A DNA stretch of 64,000 nt from Paenibacillus sp. GM2 (GCF_900069005.2 NZ_LN831279.1:3244390-3308389); one strand, 5' to 3'; positions 51,252 through 61,558 are shown, numbered from the stretch's first letter. Notes: generated by a model not told the origin, from the letters alone. Translations and numbers: made by a program.

Positions 51252-51698
51252 ATGAGAGGATTCATTATGAGACGACGATACCGGACACTGGCTGTCTGCA
51301 TGCTCACGATTATGGTTGCGGGGTTCGTATTAACGGCTTGCTCCGTGTCTGGAGCCGGGGCCGGTGAGGATCAAGTGCAGGTAAGCTCCACTCACAATCC
51401 CACGGGTGAGGAGGTGCTCAAGCTCAATCCTGAAGCTGATATCTTCATGTTCGGGGATTTGATCTATATCCAAGCCGATCCATCAAGCTGGGTTCAGGAA
51501 TTAAAGTATGAGGATCAAAGTAAGGTCGGGGAAATTACAGCTGTATACAATAAGCAAGACAGCTTCATTAATGGCATGTCTACGAAGCTGCCTGTCAAAA
51601 CTGAGATTTACGCTCCTTCGCCCCGCCAAGGAGGAGAAGTTCTTATCATTGAGCTGGACGGTAAGCAGTACCGCTATTTGGCACTTATCGAAGGGTAA
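51252..51698 (+). CDS. small lipoprotein, 148 aa, unknown
   Basis: A type II signal peptide with positive start (MRGFIMRRRYRTLAVCMLT) and lipobox VLTAC places it on the outside of the membrane. The mature domain is a small beta-rich fold with FMFGDLIYIQADPSSW and KTEIYAPSPRQGGEVLIIEL. I do not recognise a family. ATG 51252 follows GGAGGGAGGAAA and is chosen over the long upstream frame. Single-gene unit. Confidence 0.75.
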   Translation: MRGFIMRRRYRTLAVCMLTIMVAGFVLTACSVSGAGAGEDQVQVSSTHNPTGEEVLKLNPEADIFMFGDLIYIQADPSSWVQELKYEDQSKVGEITAVYNKQDSFINGMSTKLPVKTEIYAPSPRQGGEVLIIELDGKQYRYLALIEG

Positions 51699-51819
51699 AG
51701 GGCGCATAAGCTCTTTAAAATCGCGTGTGAACACAGCAAAGCCGTTGTTCCACTGCTCTAGCGGCATGATGACAGTGGAACATCAGGTACTCTTACTCCA
51801 TCGGATAGAGGCCTTAGAC

Positions 51820-51873
51820 AAAAATCCCCCTTCCGGCTGGTACATCAGGCGTTCACCAGCGGGAAGGGGGATT
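51820..51873 (-). terminator. terminator after the ABC exporter operon
   Basis: AATCCCCCTTCC and GGAAGGGGGATT pair over a loop containing a further CTGG/CCAG pair, with ATTTTTGT on the minus strand after the stem. Strong. Confidence 0.85.
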
Positions 51874-51885
51874 ACGATTATCCTG

Positions 51886-53631
51886 CTACCCGTTCACAGC
51901 CGCGAACTGGCTGTTGTACAGATTGGCGTAGTACCCGCCGCGTTCCAGCAGCTGCTCATGACTGCCGCTCTCGACTACATCCCCGTCCTTCATGTAGAGG
52001 ATCATATCGGCCTCGCGGATCGTCGACAGACGATGGGCGATCACGAAGCTCGTTCTGCCTTCCATCATCTTCAGAAACGCCGCCTGGATCCGGATCTCCG
52101 TCAGCGTATCGATGCTGCTCGTCGCTTCATCGAGAATCAGCATCGGCGGATCAACCAGCATAACCCGAGCGATCGTCAGGAGCTGCTTCTGCCCCTGGGA
52201 CAGGCTTTCGCCGGAGCCGCTGATCACCGTATCATAGCCCTGCGGCAGCCGCTTGATAAAGCTGTGGGCGTTAGCCGCCTTAGCGGCAGCGATGACCTCC
52301 TCCTGGCTGGCATTCGGCTTCCCGTAAGCAATATTATCGCGAATCGTCCCGCCGAACAGCCAGGTATCCTGCAGCACCATCCCGAAAGTGTGGCGCAAGC
52401 TGTCTCGGGTCATATCGTTAATATTCAAGCCGTCTATTGCGATCTCGCCGGCATCAACATCATAGAAACGCATTAACAAATTCACCAGCGTCGTCTTGCC
52501 AGCACCGGTCTGTCCCACGATTGCAACCCGCGTACCCGGTTCAACAACGAGATTCAAATCGGTAATCAGCGGCCGATCAGGCTGATAGGCGAACTTCACA
52601 TGACGGAACGCAATCGTCCCCTGCTTCGCCGGAATATGAACAGCATCGGCAGCATCCGGTGATTCCTCCGCTTCATCAAGCACCTGGAAGATACGCTGCG
52701 CCGAGGCGGTAGCGGATTGCAGCTGCGTAATGACGCCGGTAATCTCGTTAAACGGCTTAGCGAACAGATTGGCATAGATCAGGAAGCTGGACAGTCCCCC
52801 GATCGATATCCTGGACATGATGACCATAATACTCCCGATTAAGGCGATGATGGAGAAGGTCACATTGTTTACCAAACGGGTAGATGGGTTCGACAGAGAA
52901 CTGACGAATTGCGATTTTACACCGGTATGGTACAATTCATCATTTCGCGCTGTAAACTCCGCAAAAGAGTGATCTTCATAACGGAAGGCCTGGACCACCT
53001 TCTGCCCGCCGATCATCTCCTCGACATAGCCGTTCAGCCCGCCCAATATGCGGGCCTGATCACGAAATAGCTGCTGGGAGCGCATCGTAATGAACCGTGC
53101 AACGAAGAAGGTCGCTGGTGCCGATAGCAGCACGACGAGGGTCATAAGCGAATTCGTATACAGCATGAGCGCGATCGCCCCGATGATGGTAACAACGCCG
53201 GTTAATAGTGTGGAGAAGCCTTGCAGCAATCCATCCGATATGGCATCCATATCGTTGACGAACCGGCTGATGCTATCCCCTTGCGGATGATTATCATGAT
53301 ATTTCAGCGGCAAAACGTTCAGCCTGTCGAACATCTCGCTGCGCAGATCATTTACCGTTTGATAAGCAAGCCGGTTCGTAAGATAGGTCAGCAGCCAGCC
53401 AAATAGGCTTCCGATGAGGTACACCAGACCCAGCTGCGTCAGCAGTCTGAATATGTCCGCGAACTCAACAGCCCCCTTGCCGACCATATGGTCGATTGTA
53501 ATCCCGATCATATACGGGCCGATCAAGCTGGACGCTACGCTGATAATCGCACTAATGAAGGCCCAGATGGCATAGCTCTTATATTTTCCCGTATAAGTCA
53601 GCAGTCTTCCCCATGTTTGCTTCATGTTCAT
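51886..53631 (-). CDS. ABC exporter half-transporter with canonical ATPase site
   Basis: This 581-residue fused membrane/ATPase half-transporter has six helices and then a nucleotide domain with Walker A GQTGAGKT, signature LSQGQKQLLTIAR, and Walker B MLILDEATSSID with the catalytic Glu. It follows the other half-transporter with a 4-bp overlap (ATGA). The pair should form a heterodimeric multidrug- or lipid-type exporter (like YheI/YheH or TM287/288). The substrate cannot be read from the sequence. Confidence 0.92.
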   Translation of the reverse strand: MNMKQTWGRLLTYTGKYKSYAIWAFISAIISVASSLIGPYMIGITIDHMVGKGAVEFADIFRLLTQLGLVYLIGSLFGWLLTYLTNRLAYQTVNDLRSEMFDRLNVLPLKYHDNHPQGDSISRFVNDMDAISDGLLQGFSTLLTGVVTIIGAIALMLYTNSLMTLVVLLSAPATFFVARFITMRSQQLFRDQARILGGLNGYVEEMIGGQKVVQAFRYEDHSFAEFTARNDELYHTGVKSQFVSSLSNPSTRLVNNVTFSIIALIGSIMVIMSRISIGGLSSFLIYANLFAKPFNEITGVITQLQSATASAQRIFQVLDEAEESPDAADAVHIPAKQGTIAFRHVKFAYQPDRPLITDLNLVVEPGTRVAIVGQTGAGKTTLVNLLMRFYDVDAGEIAIDGLNINDMTRDSLRHTFGMVLQDTWLFGGTIRDNIAYGKPNASQEEVIAAAKAANAHSFIKRLPQGYDTVISGSGESLSQGQKQLLTIARVMLVDPPMLILDEATSSIDTLTEIRIQAAFLKMMEGRTSFVIAHRLSTIREADMILYMKDGDVVESGSHEQLLERGGYYANLYNSQFAAVNG

Positions 53632-55385
53632 TGTTGTCCTGCCTCCTCATTAGAGAACTGTGAGCGGCAAATCTCCTGATAGACACTGCAATCTCGCTTC
53701 AGTTCAGCATCGGTGCCAATGCCGGCGATCCGCCCGTCTTCGATGACGATGATCTTATCCGCCTGCTGTACGGTGCTAACCCGCTGCGAGGCGAGGAATA
53801 CCGTCATTCCCTGACTGTTCTCCCGGATCGACCTTCTTAACGCCGCATCTGTGGCAAAATCGAGCGCACTCGAAGAATCATCCAGGATGAGAATATCGGG
53901 ATTGGCGACAATTGCCCGGGCAATCGTTAAGCGCTGCTTCTGCCCGCCTGACAGATTAAGCCCGCCTCTGGACACCGGAGTATTGTAGCCTTCCGGCATT
54001 TTCGAGATAAATTCATCGGCCTGTGCAATGACCGCTGCTCGCTTAACCTCTTCATCTACAGCTAATTCGTTGCCCCAGCGGATGTTGTCAGCAATCGTTC
54101 CTGTGAAGAGCAGCGCCTTCTGCGGAACGATCCCGATCTTGCCGCGCAGCTCATGCAGGCTGTAATCCTTTACATCGACCCCATTAACTAGGATTCGCCC
54201 GGAGGTAACGTCATAAAATCTCGGAATCAGGTTCACAAATGTAGATTTGCCTGAACCCGTCCCCCCGATAATCCCCACGGTCTCGCCGCGTCTTATCTCC
54301 AGCGATATATCTGTGAGAGCCGGATCCCCCGTTGCGCTATAACCGAAGATAACATGATCAAACACAACGGCAGGGCTATCCTTCTCCACTTCTATTTTTG
54401 CGGCAGCCTGTTTGCGCTCTTCAGGCGCAGGGTCAGCAATGGAAGGAACGCTGTCCAGCACCTCATTGATCCGGGCCGCCGAGGAAGCTGCCTTGGTGAA
54501 TAAAATAATCAGGTTTGATACGACGATCAAAGCAAGCAAAATTTGCGTGACATAGTTAATAAAGGCGATAATCTCGCCGGAAGATAATGTTCCCGCATTG
54601 ATGTGGATACCGCCGATCCATAGAATAGCGATAATCGCCCCGTTGACAACCACCGTTGTTACCGGACTAAGCAGCGCAGACACACGCCCTACCCGGATCG
54701 CAGTGGCCGTAATATCGTCGGAGGCCTCGCGGAATCTCGCCTTTTCGGCCTGTCTTTTTGCAAACGCACGGATGACGCGAACCCCGGTCAGATTCTCGCT
54801 CAATACTAGGGCGATTCTGTCCAGCTTCTTCTGGTATAACCGATACATCGGTGCGGTCTTGGTAATAATCAAATAGAGAAGAATTGCAAATACAGGTGTT
54901 GCTGCAAGCAGTACAAGCGACAGTCTAAAATCAAGCAGCATCGACATGATGATGGCCCCAATGCAGATGAACGGAGCGCGAATCACAAGCCGAATCAGCA
55001 TCGCTACCGCGATTTGCAGCTGATTGACATCATTGGTGATACGGTTGATCAGTGATGGTGTCCCAAAGCGGTCAATCTCAGCATAAGACAGCGTTGATAC
55101 ATGCCGGAACAGCGTATTACGCAGCGTTGTCCCGAAGCCCTGTGATGCCCGGGCCGCATAATATTGACAGATCAGCGAGCTGCCAAAGCCGAGGATCGAC
55201 ATCACAACCATTAAGCCGCCCATCTTCCATACATAAGCGATATCATTTCTGCCAATCCCATGGTTCACAATCAGAGCCACAATCGTCGGCAGAAGCAGCT
55301 CGAGAATAGCCTCCACCAGTTTAAAGAAGGGCCCTAAAATGCTTTCCTTCTTATAAGGTTTTAAATATGCAGCGAGTCTAAACAA
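53628..55385 (-). CDS. ABC exporter half-transporter with degenerate ATPase site
   Basis: This 585-residue partner of the next gene has Walker A GGTGSGKS, signature LSGGQKQRLTIAR, and Walker B ILILDDSSSALD, where the catalytic Glu is replaced by Asp. That is typical of the degenerate half in heterodimeric exporters. TTG start after GGGGATGG. It is divergent from the LysR regulator at 55602, which may control it. Confidence 0.92.
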   Translation of the reverse strand: MFRLAAYLKPYKKESILGPFFKLVEAILELLLPTIVALIVNHGIGRNDIAYVWKMGGLMVVMSILGFGSSLICQYYAARASQGFGTTLRNTLFRHVSTLSYAEIDRFGTPSLINRITNDVNQLQIAVAMLIRLVIRAPFICIGAIIMSMLLDFRLSLVLLAATPVFAILLYLIITKTAPMYRLYQKKLDRIALVLSENLTGVRVIRAFAKRQAEKARFREASDDITATAIRVGRVSALLSPVTTVVVNGAIIAILWIGGIHINAGTLSSGEIIAFINYVTQILLALIVVSNLIILFTKAASSAARINEVLDSVPSIADPAPEERKQAAAKIEVEKDSPAVVFDHVIFGYSATGDPALTDISLEIRRGETVGIIGGTGSGKSTFVNLIPRFYDVTSGRILVNGVDVKDYSLHELRGKIGIVPQKALLFTGTIADNIRWGNELAVDEEVKRAAVIAQADEFISKMPEGYNTPVSRGGLNLSGGQKQRLTIARAIVANPDILILDDSSSALDFATDAALRRSIRENSQGMTVFLASQRVSTVQQADKIIVIEDGRIAGIGTDAELKRDCSVYQEICRSQFSNEEAGQQ

Positions 55386-55601
55386 AGTACCATCCCCATC
55401 ATGACTGTTATAAAGGCCGCTTGGATCTAGACAAACCGGCCATTCTCAACTTCGATTACTAATTAAATTTCATACAATACAAAGCGTTTGACGAAATTGA
55501 TTTACCGGATATGATTATGACATAACATCTTCCATATTAATAATATTTGATTTATATCTAATCTATATGAAATTAATATGCCAATACAAAAGGAGAATCT
55601 T

Positions 55602-56471
55602 ATGGACATCAGGCAGTTGAAATATTTTCTGACGATTGCGGAGGAAGGCCAGATTACCTCGGCCGCCAAAAAGCTGCAAATGGCCCAACCCCCGCTTAGC
55701 CAGCAGCTTAAGCTGTTGGAGGAGGAGCTTGGCGTGAAGCTCGTTGAGCGCGGTCCGCGGAGTATCCGGCTTACGGACGCCGGGGAGATTCTGCGCCGCA
55801 GAGCGCAGCAAATTGTGGATTTAACAGATTCGACGTCCAGAGAGGTCAGTGATTTTGCCAAAGGATTAAAAGGCACATTGACGATCGGTACAGTGTCCTC
55901 CTCAGGAGCAACGTTATTAAAGGATAGATTATCCGAATTTCACAAAACTTACACCGGGATCAAATTCGAAATTCACGAGGGCAACACGTTCAGGGTCATT
56001 GAATTGCTGCAGAGTGGAGTCATTGAACTGGGGATCGTCAGAACTCCTTTTCATAATGCGGGGATAGGTTACAAATATGCCGAGAGCGAGCCGATGATCG
56101 CCGTGATGCCCCCGGAGCTGGATTGGAGCGGCGAACGGGATACCATCCAGATCCATGAACTCCGCGAGCGCCCTCTGATCATTTACCGTCGATTCGAACA
56201 GTTGATTCGCGAAACATGCCAGAAATCGGGCTTTGATCCAAACCTTTTTTGCAAAAATGATGATGCCCGGACCACCCTGCTATGGGCCAATGCCGGCCTC
56301 GGTATCGGAATTATCCCGAAATCCGCGTTCGAGCTGGCGAACCACAGCAATCTGATCTATAAGGTAATCGACAATCCCTCCCTCCAGACCCGGGTCGCAG
56401 CGATCTGGATCAAGGATCGTTACATGTCCTCTCTGGCCAGAAAGTTCCTGGAGAGCTTCAGTAAGGAATAA
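55602..56471 (+). CDS. LysR-family transcriptional regulator
   Basis: The N-terminal winged helix-turn-helix reads MDIRQLKYFLTIAEEGQI, then SAAKKLQMAQPPLSQQLK and RLTDAGEILRRRAQQI. The C-terminal periplasmic-binding-like sensor is typical (290 residues). ATG at 55602 with AAAGGAG is chosen; an upstream in-frame ATG at 55578 has no site. It is divergent from the ABC exporter operon across 216 bp of AT-rich sequence, so it probably regulates that operon and itself. Confidence 0.92.
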   Translation: MDIRQLKYFLTIAEEGQITSAAKKLQMAQPPLSQQLKLLEEELGVKLVERGPRSIRLTDAGEILRRRAQQIVDLTDSTSREVSDFAKGLKGTLTIGTVSSSGATLLKDRLSEFHKTYTGIKFEIHEGNTFRVIELLQSGVIELGIVRTPFHNAGIGYKYAESEPMIAVMPPELDWSGERDTIQIHELRERPLIIYRRFEQLIRETCQKSGFDPNLFCKNDDARTTLLWANAGLGIGIIPKSAFELANHSNLIYKVIDNPSLQTRVAAIWIKDRYMSSLARKFLESFSKE

Positions 56472-56475
56472 GCAA

Positions 56476-56513
56476 AAAAGGAGTGAGTTGGGTATTCACC
56501 GTTCACTCCTTTG
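56476..56513. terminator. bidirectional terminator between convergent genes
   Basis: AAAGGAGTGA ... TCACTCCTTT stem with A and T tracts on the two sides, between the LysR gene and the 162-residue gene. Confidence 0.8.
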
Positions 56514-56515
56514 AA

Positions 56516-57004
56516 TTATGACCATAGAAGATTCTGTTTTTTCCTCTCAAACAAGGCTCTGACATCATTGAACCATAGCTTGCCGCTTCCGCCAAAAATC
56601 AACGTATTTGATCTTTTGTGCTTAAATCCCTTGTTTACTTCCACATCCCCAAACGAGTCCATTTTGTACTCTAGCGTTAGATTATTATCAGATATTAACT
56701 CAATCCGCAATTCAAAGGAATCACTCGAATAATTTTTTATCGGACCTGTGTGAGGAAATAATTTGATCGCTGTTCTACTTTCCAGGAGCCGGATTACTTC
56801 AGCGATCTCTTCTTCGTCCGTGGTTCTAATTTGTTGAAGCGTTGCCCCTATACCGGGCTTGTTTTCAAAAAGTCCTATAACTACTCCCTTTACATGCTCA
56901 TGTTTATAGAAACTTATTGTATACATATACCCAGTATATAAAACATAACTCAGCAGTCCGAAAAGGAGTAAACCTATCAATATTATGCTTTTTTTCTTAC
57001 TCAA
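56516..57004 (-). CDS. membrane-anchored protein, 162 aa, unknown
   Basis: A single N-terminal membrane helix (IILIGLLLFGLLSYVLYTGYM) is followed by an outside domain with no recognised family. It is coupled to the PQQ-propeller gene by a 4-bp overlap, so the two products probably work together. The last residues are RKKQNLLWS, close to the shared terminator. Confidence 0.72.
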   Translation of the reverse strand: MSKKKSIILIGLLLFGLLSYVLYTGYMYTISFYKHEHVKGVVIGLFENKPGIGATLQQIRTTDEEEIAEVIRLLESRTAIKLFPHTGPIKNYSSDSFELRIELISDNNLTLEYKMDSFGDVEVNKGFKHKRSNTLIFGGSGKLWFNDVRALFERKKQNLLWS

Positions 57005-59298
57005 TACGATGTTTCCTCCACAGAATCAAGTCTCAAAATGAATTCCTGCTCTATCTCACGCAAGCTAAACCGCACGGTCGCCCCGTTGGCCGTGCCAACA
57101 TACAGTTCGTCTCCCGAGCTGTTGATTGTTCCGTTGCGCGATTCCAGCTCACGCAGCTCTGCGTAGCCCATCAGCATATTTTCCATTCGTCCCAGCAGTT
57201 CTCCGCTCTGTCGATCGATAACGATCAGGTTCGGGCCATACGGGAGAAGCAAGTAATCGTTCATCACCATATACCCGCCTCCGGCAAAATAGGACATATT
57301 CTCTGTCTCGGCGGTGATGTGGTTCATTTGCCAGATCGGTTTACCATCATCAAGCCTTACCGCCGCAGGAATCCCGTCAGCCAAAAGATATAATGCATCC
57401 CCGGCGATGGTTCCCTTGGAAGCTCGCCCCTTCATCGTCCATAGCTCCCGCCCTCGCTCCGCATCATACAGGGCTGATTCATACTGCTCCTCGCTCCGGT
57501 TAATGCCGGTATGATCGGCGGTCTTCATCGGGCGTTGCACAAGCAAATAACGCTGATCGATCAGCTCGATGCGTTCATTAGCAGTCAAGGCATAATCGGC
57601 CAAGCTGTTCCCCGTCTGCAAATCCAACAGCATCCAGTGATCACCAAGCAGCATCCAACGACTGGACGAAGGCGGCTCAAACGGATTAATCCTTGGTCCA
57701 CCCGGATAGTAGGCATCGTAGCTCGCGTAGTCAGACTGCGGCCCCTGGAGCTCAACCGCCCACTTCACCCGCCCGGAATTCGGATCATAACTGTTCAAGG
57801 CATTCTGATCGCGAACCAGTACATAGGGATCCTGACTACCTGCATTGAATATTTGTGCCTCTGCAGGGACTTCACGCTTCCATTTCAGCTTGCCCGTGGT
57901 ATTGTCAAAGACAGATAGCTGCGCGGGTTGATCCTTCTCCCCCGCATCCGGAGTCTCCAGCATAATTACGCTGTTTTGCGCCAGTCCCATTCCAGCTCTA
58001 ACCCCTGAGTCCCCCGACTTTTTCTCCCATAGAACCTTGCCATCGGATAAACGAATCTGCCGCAATCGGTTCTCATATTGCTTCGCCTCCGGGTTGTAAT
58101 CCGTCAGGATCGTGACCAGTTCCCCGGCTGCTTCCGCCTGCAAAATTCCAAACCCGGCCTCTACCTGCCACAGCTTTTTGCCATCCGCCCGGGTGACTGC
58201 ATATATATTAGAACTCTGATGCATTCCGCTAAAACCGCCGTCATCTCCCTTGATTAACAATATGTCCGGCGTAGCCGCCAGCAGGTAAGCAAAATCCAAA
58301 TCCCCCTGCTGTCTCCATAACGGATCTGCCTGCAACGTCTCCGGCATAGGCGTATTCATAAAATGATATGAATAACGATAGTCTTCCCCAGTGTAGATGC
58401 TCCTGCTCTCATTTGCCCCAGGAATGATCCAACCGATCCTCTCCAGCATGCCTTCCTGAGAGAAAGTCACTAAGAATTGCCCATCAGGCCGTTCGTAACG
58501 CCAGGTCTTCCCGAGCTGCATCGGCTTTCCAGTCTCCTGCTGCAAATTCCCTGAAGTCTCTATAAATTGCGGTGCGCCCAGCAGCTTCTTCACATCTGAA
58601 CTGTCTGTGCCGGGAACCAGCAGCCAGCTGGCTATATTTCTGAACATATCCGTCGATATCTTGGAGCCAGGGGCAAAGCTTCCCGGTGGCAGCGGAGCTT
58701 CACTCGCTATATCCTGCTTCTGAATCCACAGTAGAACCGGCTGATAGATTTCTCCATCCTGCTGCCATGGCTCGGGATTCACGAGTACAGCAACCCAGCT
58801 CTTCCATTGGGCTGCAGCAACCCATTCAGCATCACCTGCCGCTTGGCTTTGGCTATCCCATGTGATCGAACTGTTCGGGGTTAACGCCAGCTTGGCCTTG
58901 CCGCTTAGAGTAATCCGCCTCAGCTCTCCAAGCTGTACTACCTGACCTGCATCCTTTGTCCAATACCAGAGCGGGGTCCAAACCTCACCCCGATCATCGG
59001 AATGAATTTTAAGCAGCTCGCCCTTCATATCACGGACTTTAAATCGCTCTCCCTTCTGCCCGTAATATGAGGCGTTTAATTTATGAATGTCGCTCTTGGC
59101 GGTCAGCTGCTTTGGAAAAAGAGGAACCCGTTGCTGTGCCTCCAGGGAATCCCCCTTTTTCGGAAGTACAGTACTAGAGAAGTCAGTTGCGGCAAACGTG
59201 GTATGACCAGCTTCAGCCCCCAGAGCAGCATCTAGCGGAGAAAGTATTAACACCGTGCATAAACTCAGCCCAGCAGCCATTTTGCTTAACGATAACAT
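57001..59298 (-). CDS. exported PQQ-like beta-propeller protein, 765 aa
   Basis: A signal peptide (LSKMAAGLSLCTVLILSPLDAALGA) precedes a ~300-residue N-terminal region of unknown fold. A beta-propeller of PQQ/BamB-like repeats follows (about 340-760), with ADGKKLWQVEAG, SDGKVLWEKKSG, TTGKLKWKREV, NSGRVKWAVEL and DDGKPIWQM. No anchor is evident beyond the signal peptide. Such propellers bind protein partners or act as extracellular sensors; the exact job is unknown. ATG at 59298 with GGGAG is chosen rather than the start at 59322. Confidence 0.82.
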   Translation of the reverse strand: MLSLSKMAAGLSLCTVLILSPLDAALGAEAGHTTFAATDFSSTVLPKKGDSLEAQQRVPLFPKQLTAKSDIHKLNASYYGQKGERFKVRDMKGELLKIHSDDRGEVWTPLWYWTKDAGQVVQLGELRRITLSGKAKLALTPNSSITWDSQSQAAGDAEWVAAAQWKSWVAVLVNPEPWQQDGEIYQPVLLWIQKQDIASEAPLPPGSFAPGSKISTDMFRNIASWLLVPGTDSSDVKKLLGAPQFIETSGNLQQETGKPMQLGKTWRYERPDGQFLVTFSQEGMLERIGWIIPGANESRSIYTGEDYRYSYHFMNTPMPETLQADPLWRQQGDLDFAYLLAATPDILLIKGDDGGFSGMHQSSNIYAVTRADGKKLWQVEAGFGILQAEAAGELVTILTDYNPEAKQYENRLRQIRLSDGKVLWEKKSGDSGVRAGMGLAQNSVIMLETPDAGEKDQPAQLSVFDNTTGKLKWKREVPAEAQIFNAGSQDPYVLVRDQNALNSYDPNSGRVKWAVELQGPQSDYASYDAYYPGGPRINPFEPPSSSRWMLLGDHWMLLDLQTGNSLADYALTANERIELIDQRYLLVQRPMKTADHTGINRSEEQYESALYDAERGRELWTMKGRASKGTIAGDALYLLADGIPAAVRLDDGKPIWQMNHITAETENMSYFAGGGYMVMNDYLLLPYGPNLIVIDRQSGELLGRMENMLMGYAELRELESRNGTINSSGDELYVGTANGATVRFSLREIEQEFILRLDSVEETSY

Positions 59299-59420
59299 CG
59301 CCTCAGCTCCCTTATGAACCATGATCAGATTATGCGCTTAGTTATTACCGAATAGAGTGATTTATTTCATTAGACGAGGGACATTCGGAAAAGTTCTGGA
59401 ATGATATGCAACAGAATAAC

Positions 59421-59463
59421 AAAAAGCCCTCAGCTCCCTGTGTTTAGGAAAACCGAAGGCTTA
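59421..59463 (-). terminator. terminator after the 429-codon SLH gene
   Basis: GCCTTCGG and CTGAGGGC pair on the minus strand around a TTTTCCTAAACACAGGGAG loop, followed by TTTTTG. Confidence 0.65.
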
Positions 59464-59488
59464 TTGTCATTGCGATCATTTTCTGCAA

Positions 59489-60775
59489 TTATCCCTTTTT
59501 GAGGGCGATTGAGAATACCACTGTCTTGGCTGAGTTATCAACCAGAACATTGACGGTATAATCTCCGAGATCAGCCTGCTTGGAAGCTAATGATCTGCCC
59601 GCTTCAACCTCGGCGCAAATGGCATCGAACCAGCGATTGAAGGCAATCGCGTCATAAGAGAACAACTGATTGGCGAAGAGCTGGATGGGCTCCTTGTTTC
59701 GCGCCAGGGTGCCTTCGCGCAGCCGCACCGTAATTCCATACGTATTGTAGGCCGGGTCGAGCCAGATCGCCGCCTCTTCGGTAGCAGCCTTCGCGCTTGT
59801 AGCCCCCAATGCTGTGCTCTCTTGCACCGCTTTCTTCTCTTTCTCATCCTTGAACAGGCGCAGCGTCGTATCAAACAGATCATAATTGGTTCCGCGCAGC
59901 TGCCCCGCCTGCTTTAACGTATCGTAAGCATCCCACATCTTCTTGTCCGGGAAAGCAACGATTTTCTGTCCGCCCCCGTTCGTAGGCACAAGCCGTTGCA
60001 GCATATCGACCCGTGGAAGCACGGGAATACGCTTTGCTTTATCAGTCAGGCGATTTAAGATCACCAGAGACTCAGCGCGGGTGACATAACGGCCTACGCC
60101 AAATTTACCATCCGGATATCCCTCCATGATTCCTTTGATCAAGGACTCCGCAATGAATTTCTGCTCTCGATCAGTAGCGCTGGTTAAATCCCCATAACCT
60201 TGTGCAACTGAACGGCTGAACTGTTCATCCTCCAGAAACTCGGTTTCCTGTAAAGTGTAGAACAATACTTCCGCTACATTTTCACGGGTCATATTCGCTT
60301 GAAAATCGCTGTACCGGCCTTTATTTAGAAAATTCAGATCACTTGCCACATCTATGTAAGGCTTAGCCCAATACCCGGTCATCGCAGGCTTGAAATCGAA
60401 ATATCGGTAATCCTGCTTCAGGATCGTCCGATTCTCCTCCGAGAGGGAGTCAAGGAAGGAGCTCTTCCAGGTTCGCTCCAGATTGGGATGCTGCTCACTG
60501 TAAGACATTATTAACATTTTGATGAACTGATCGACCTTCACCGGCTCGTTCGGGCGGAAGCTTCCGTCCGGGTAACCGTCCAGAATGCCTTGCTGTACCA
60601 TAGCCTCGATCTCTTGTCTCGCCCAATGCCCTTTGATGTCTTTGAATACCGGCTCCTTCGCTTCTACGGGTACCGCACCCGCCTTGGCTTGGGATACCCC
60701 GGCAAATAGTCCGACGATCAAGCTGAGAGATAGGAGGATACGCACACCTCTTGGCTTGATTAAATGAATTCTCAT
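59489..60775 (-). CDS. SLH-domain surface protein, 428 aa
   Basis: The signal peptide (GVRILLSLSLIVGLFAGVSQA) is followed by three SLH motifs: FKDIKGHWARQEIEAMVQQG with GYPDGSFRPNEPVKVDQFI; a second degenerate one; and a third with GYPDGKFGVGRYVTRAESL. The C-terminal ~170 residues are an unassigned domain (ending FSIALKKG). ATG at 60775 has CAGGGGGC in front and starts a good signal peptide, so it is preferred to 60832. Monocistronic. Confidence 0.88.
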   Translation of the reverse strand: MRIHLIKPRGVRILLSLSLIVGLFAGVSQAKAGAVPVEAKEPVFKDIKGHWARQEIEAMVQQGILDGYPDGSFRPNEPVKVDQFIKMLIMSYSEQHPNLERTWKSSFLDSLSEENRTILKQDYRYFDFKPAMTGYWAKPYIDVASDLNFLNKGRYSDFQANMTRENVAEVLFYTLQETEFLEDEQFSRSVAQGYGDLTSATDREQKFIAESLIKGIMEGYPDGKFGVGRYVTRAESLVILNRLTDKAKRIPVLPRVDMLQRLVPTNGGGQKIVAFPDKKMWDAYDTLKQAGQLRGTNYDLFDTTLRLFKDEKEKKAVQESTALGATSAKAATEEAAIWLDPAYNTYGITVRLREGTLARNKEPIQLFANQLFSYDAIAFNRWFDAICAEVEAGRSLASKQADLGDYTVNVLVDNSAKTVVFSIALKKG

Positions 60776-61099
60776 AGATATGCCCCCTGAATAATATAAT
60801 ACAAGCTGCATGACAGCAAAATCTTGCACCATTATTCAGAAAACCACAATTCCGGACAATTGTGAATAGGCCGTACGGGCCGCCAAAAACCGTTACAAAT
60901 GTTCGAAAAATGTCGCTTGATGGACAACGCCGGCGGTCGACTTTGCAACTTTATACCGATACCGCAAGGTATTTGGGATTATAACTTAGTACCTAGACGA
61001 GAGTTGTAGGTATAGAATCGTTTTATTTTTAAGGTTCACACGCTATAATATAGGGTAATCCTATTGATTTACTAGTATCCGATGGAGAGGAAGAGAGAC
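60776..61099. other. intergenic region between divergent genes
   Basis: No gene is supported in these 324 bases. A TATAAT at about 61043 on the plus strand could serve the 61100 gene. A GAAAAATGTCG block near 60907 resembles part of the shared essC/cpaB promoter element but the full element is absent. Confidence 0.4.
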
Positions 61100-61558
61100 A
61101 TGACTCATATATCTATTAAATTATCGCAGAGCACCGCTATCTTGCTGGAGCATGCCCGCAGAGCAGGAATGTCTGACCAGGCGATCCTGGCTGCAGTCGA
61201 AGCCAAGGATGTTGCTGCCTTTCGGCAAATCGAAGATGAACGCTTCAAGTATGAGCACTTCATCAGCTATGCCGAAGAGCATGGAGAGAGACTGGCCGAA
61301 GCTATTAAGGAAGGATATCGTCTGACCTTCAATACCCGCAACGGGCTAAAAAGCTGGCTGGAGCAAGCCTTTGGCCTGCAAGGCGGTCAGGATTTTGAGG
61401 TAGGCGAGGGCATCATCGAGAAATTGCAACTCACCGAGCAGCAAGCTGAACTGGTTCATCAGCGCTTGGCTGTGAACTGGACTGTGGCTGAAACCAAGGA
61501 AGCTCCTGACGGCAAGGAATTGACGCTGAAGCTGCGTGCGCCGGAGGTCCGTATTTGA
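61100..61558 (+). CDS. cytoplasmic protein, 152 aa, unknown
   Basis: This soluble, mainly helical protein (MTHISIKLSQSTAILLEHAR ... LRAPEVRI) has a Lys/Glu-rich composition and two acidic stretches near residues 40-60. ATG at 61100 has GGAGAGGAAGAG in front. The family is not recognised. It ends at a strong bidirectional terminator convergent with the RidA-like gene. Confidence 0.7.
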   Translation: MTHISIKLSQSTAILLEHARRAGMSDQAILAAVEAKDVAAFRQIEDERFKYEHFISYAEEHGERLAEAIKEGYRLTFNTRNGLKSWLEQAFGLQGGQDFEVGEGIIEKLQLTEQQAELVHQRLAVNWTVAETKEAPDGKELTLKLRAPEVRI

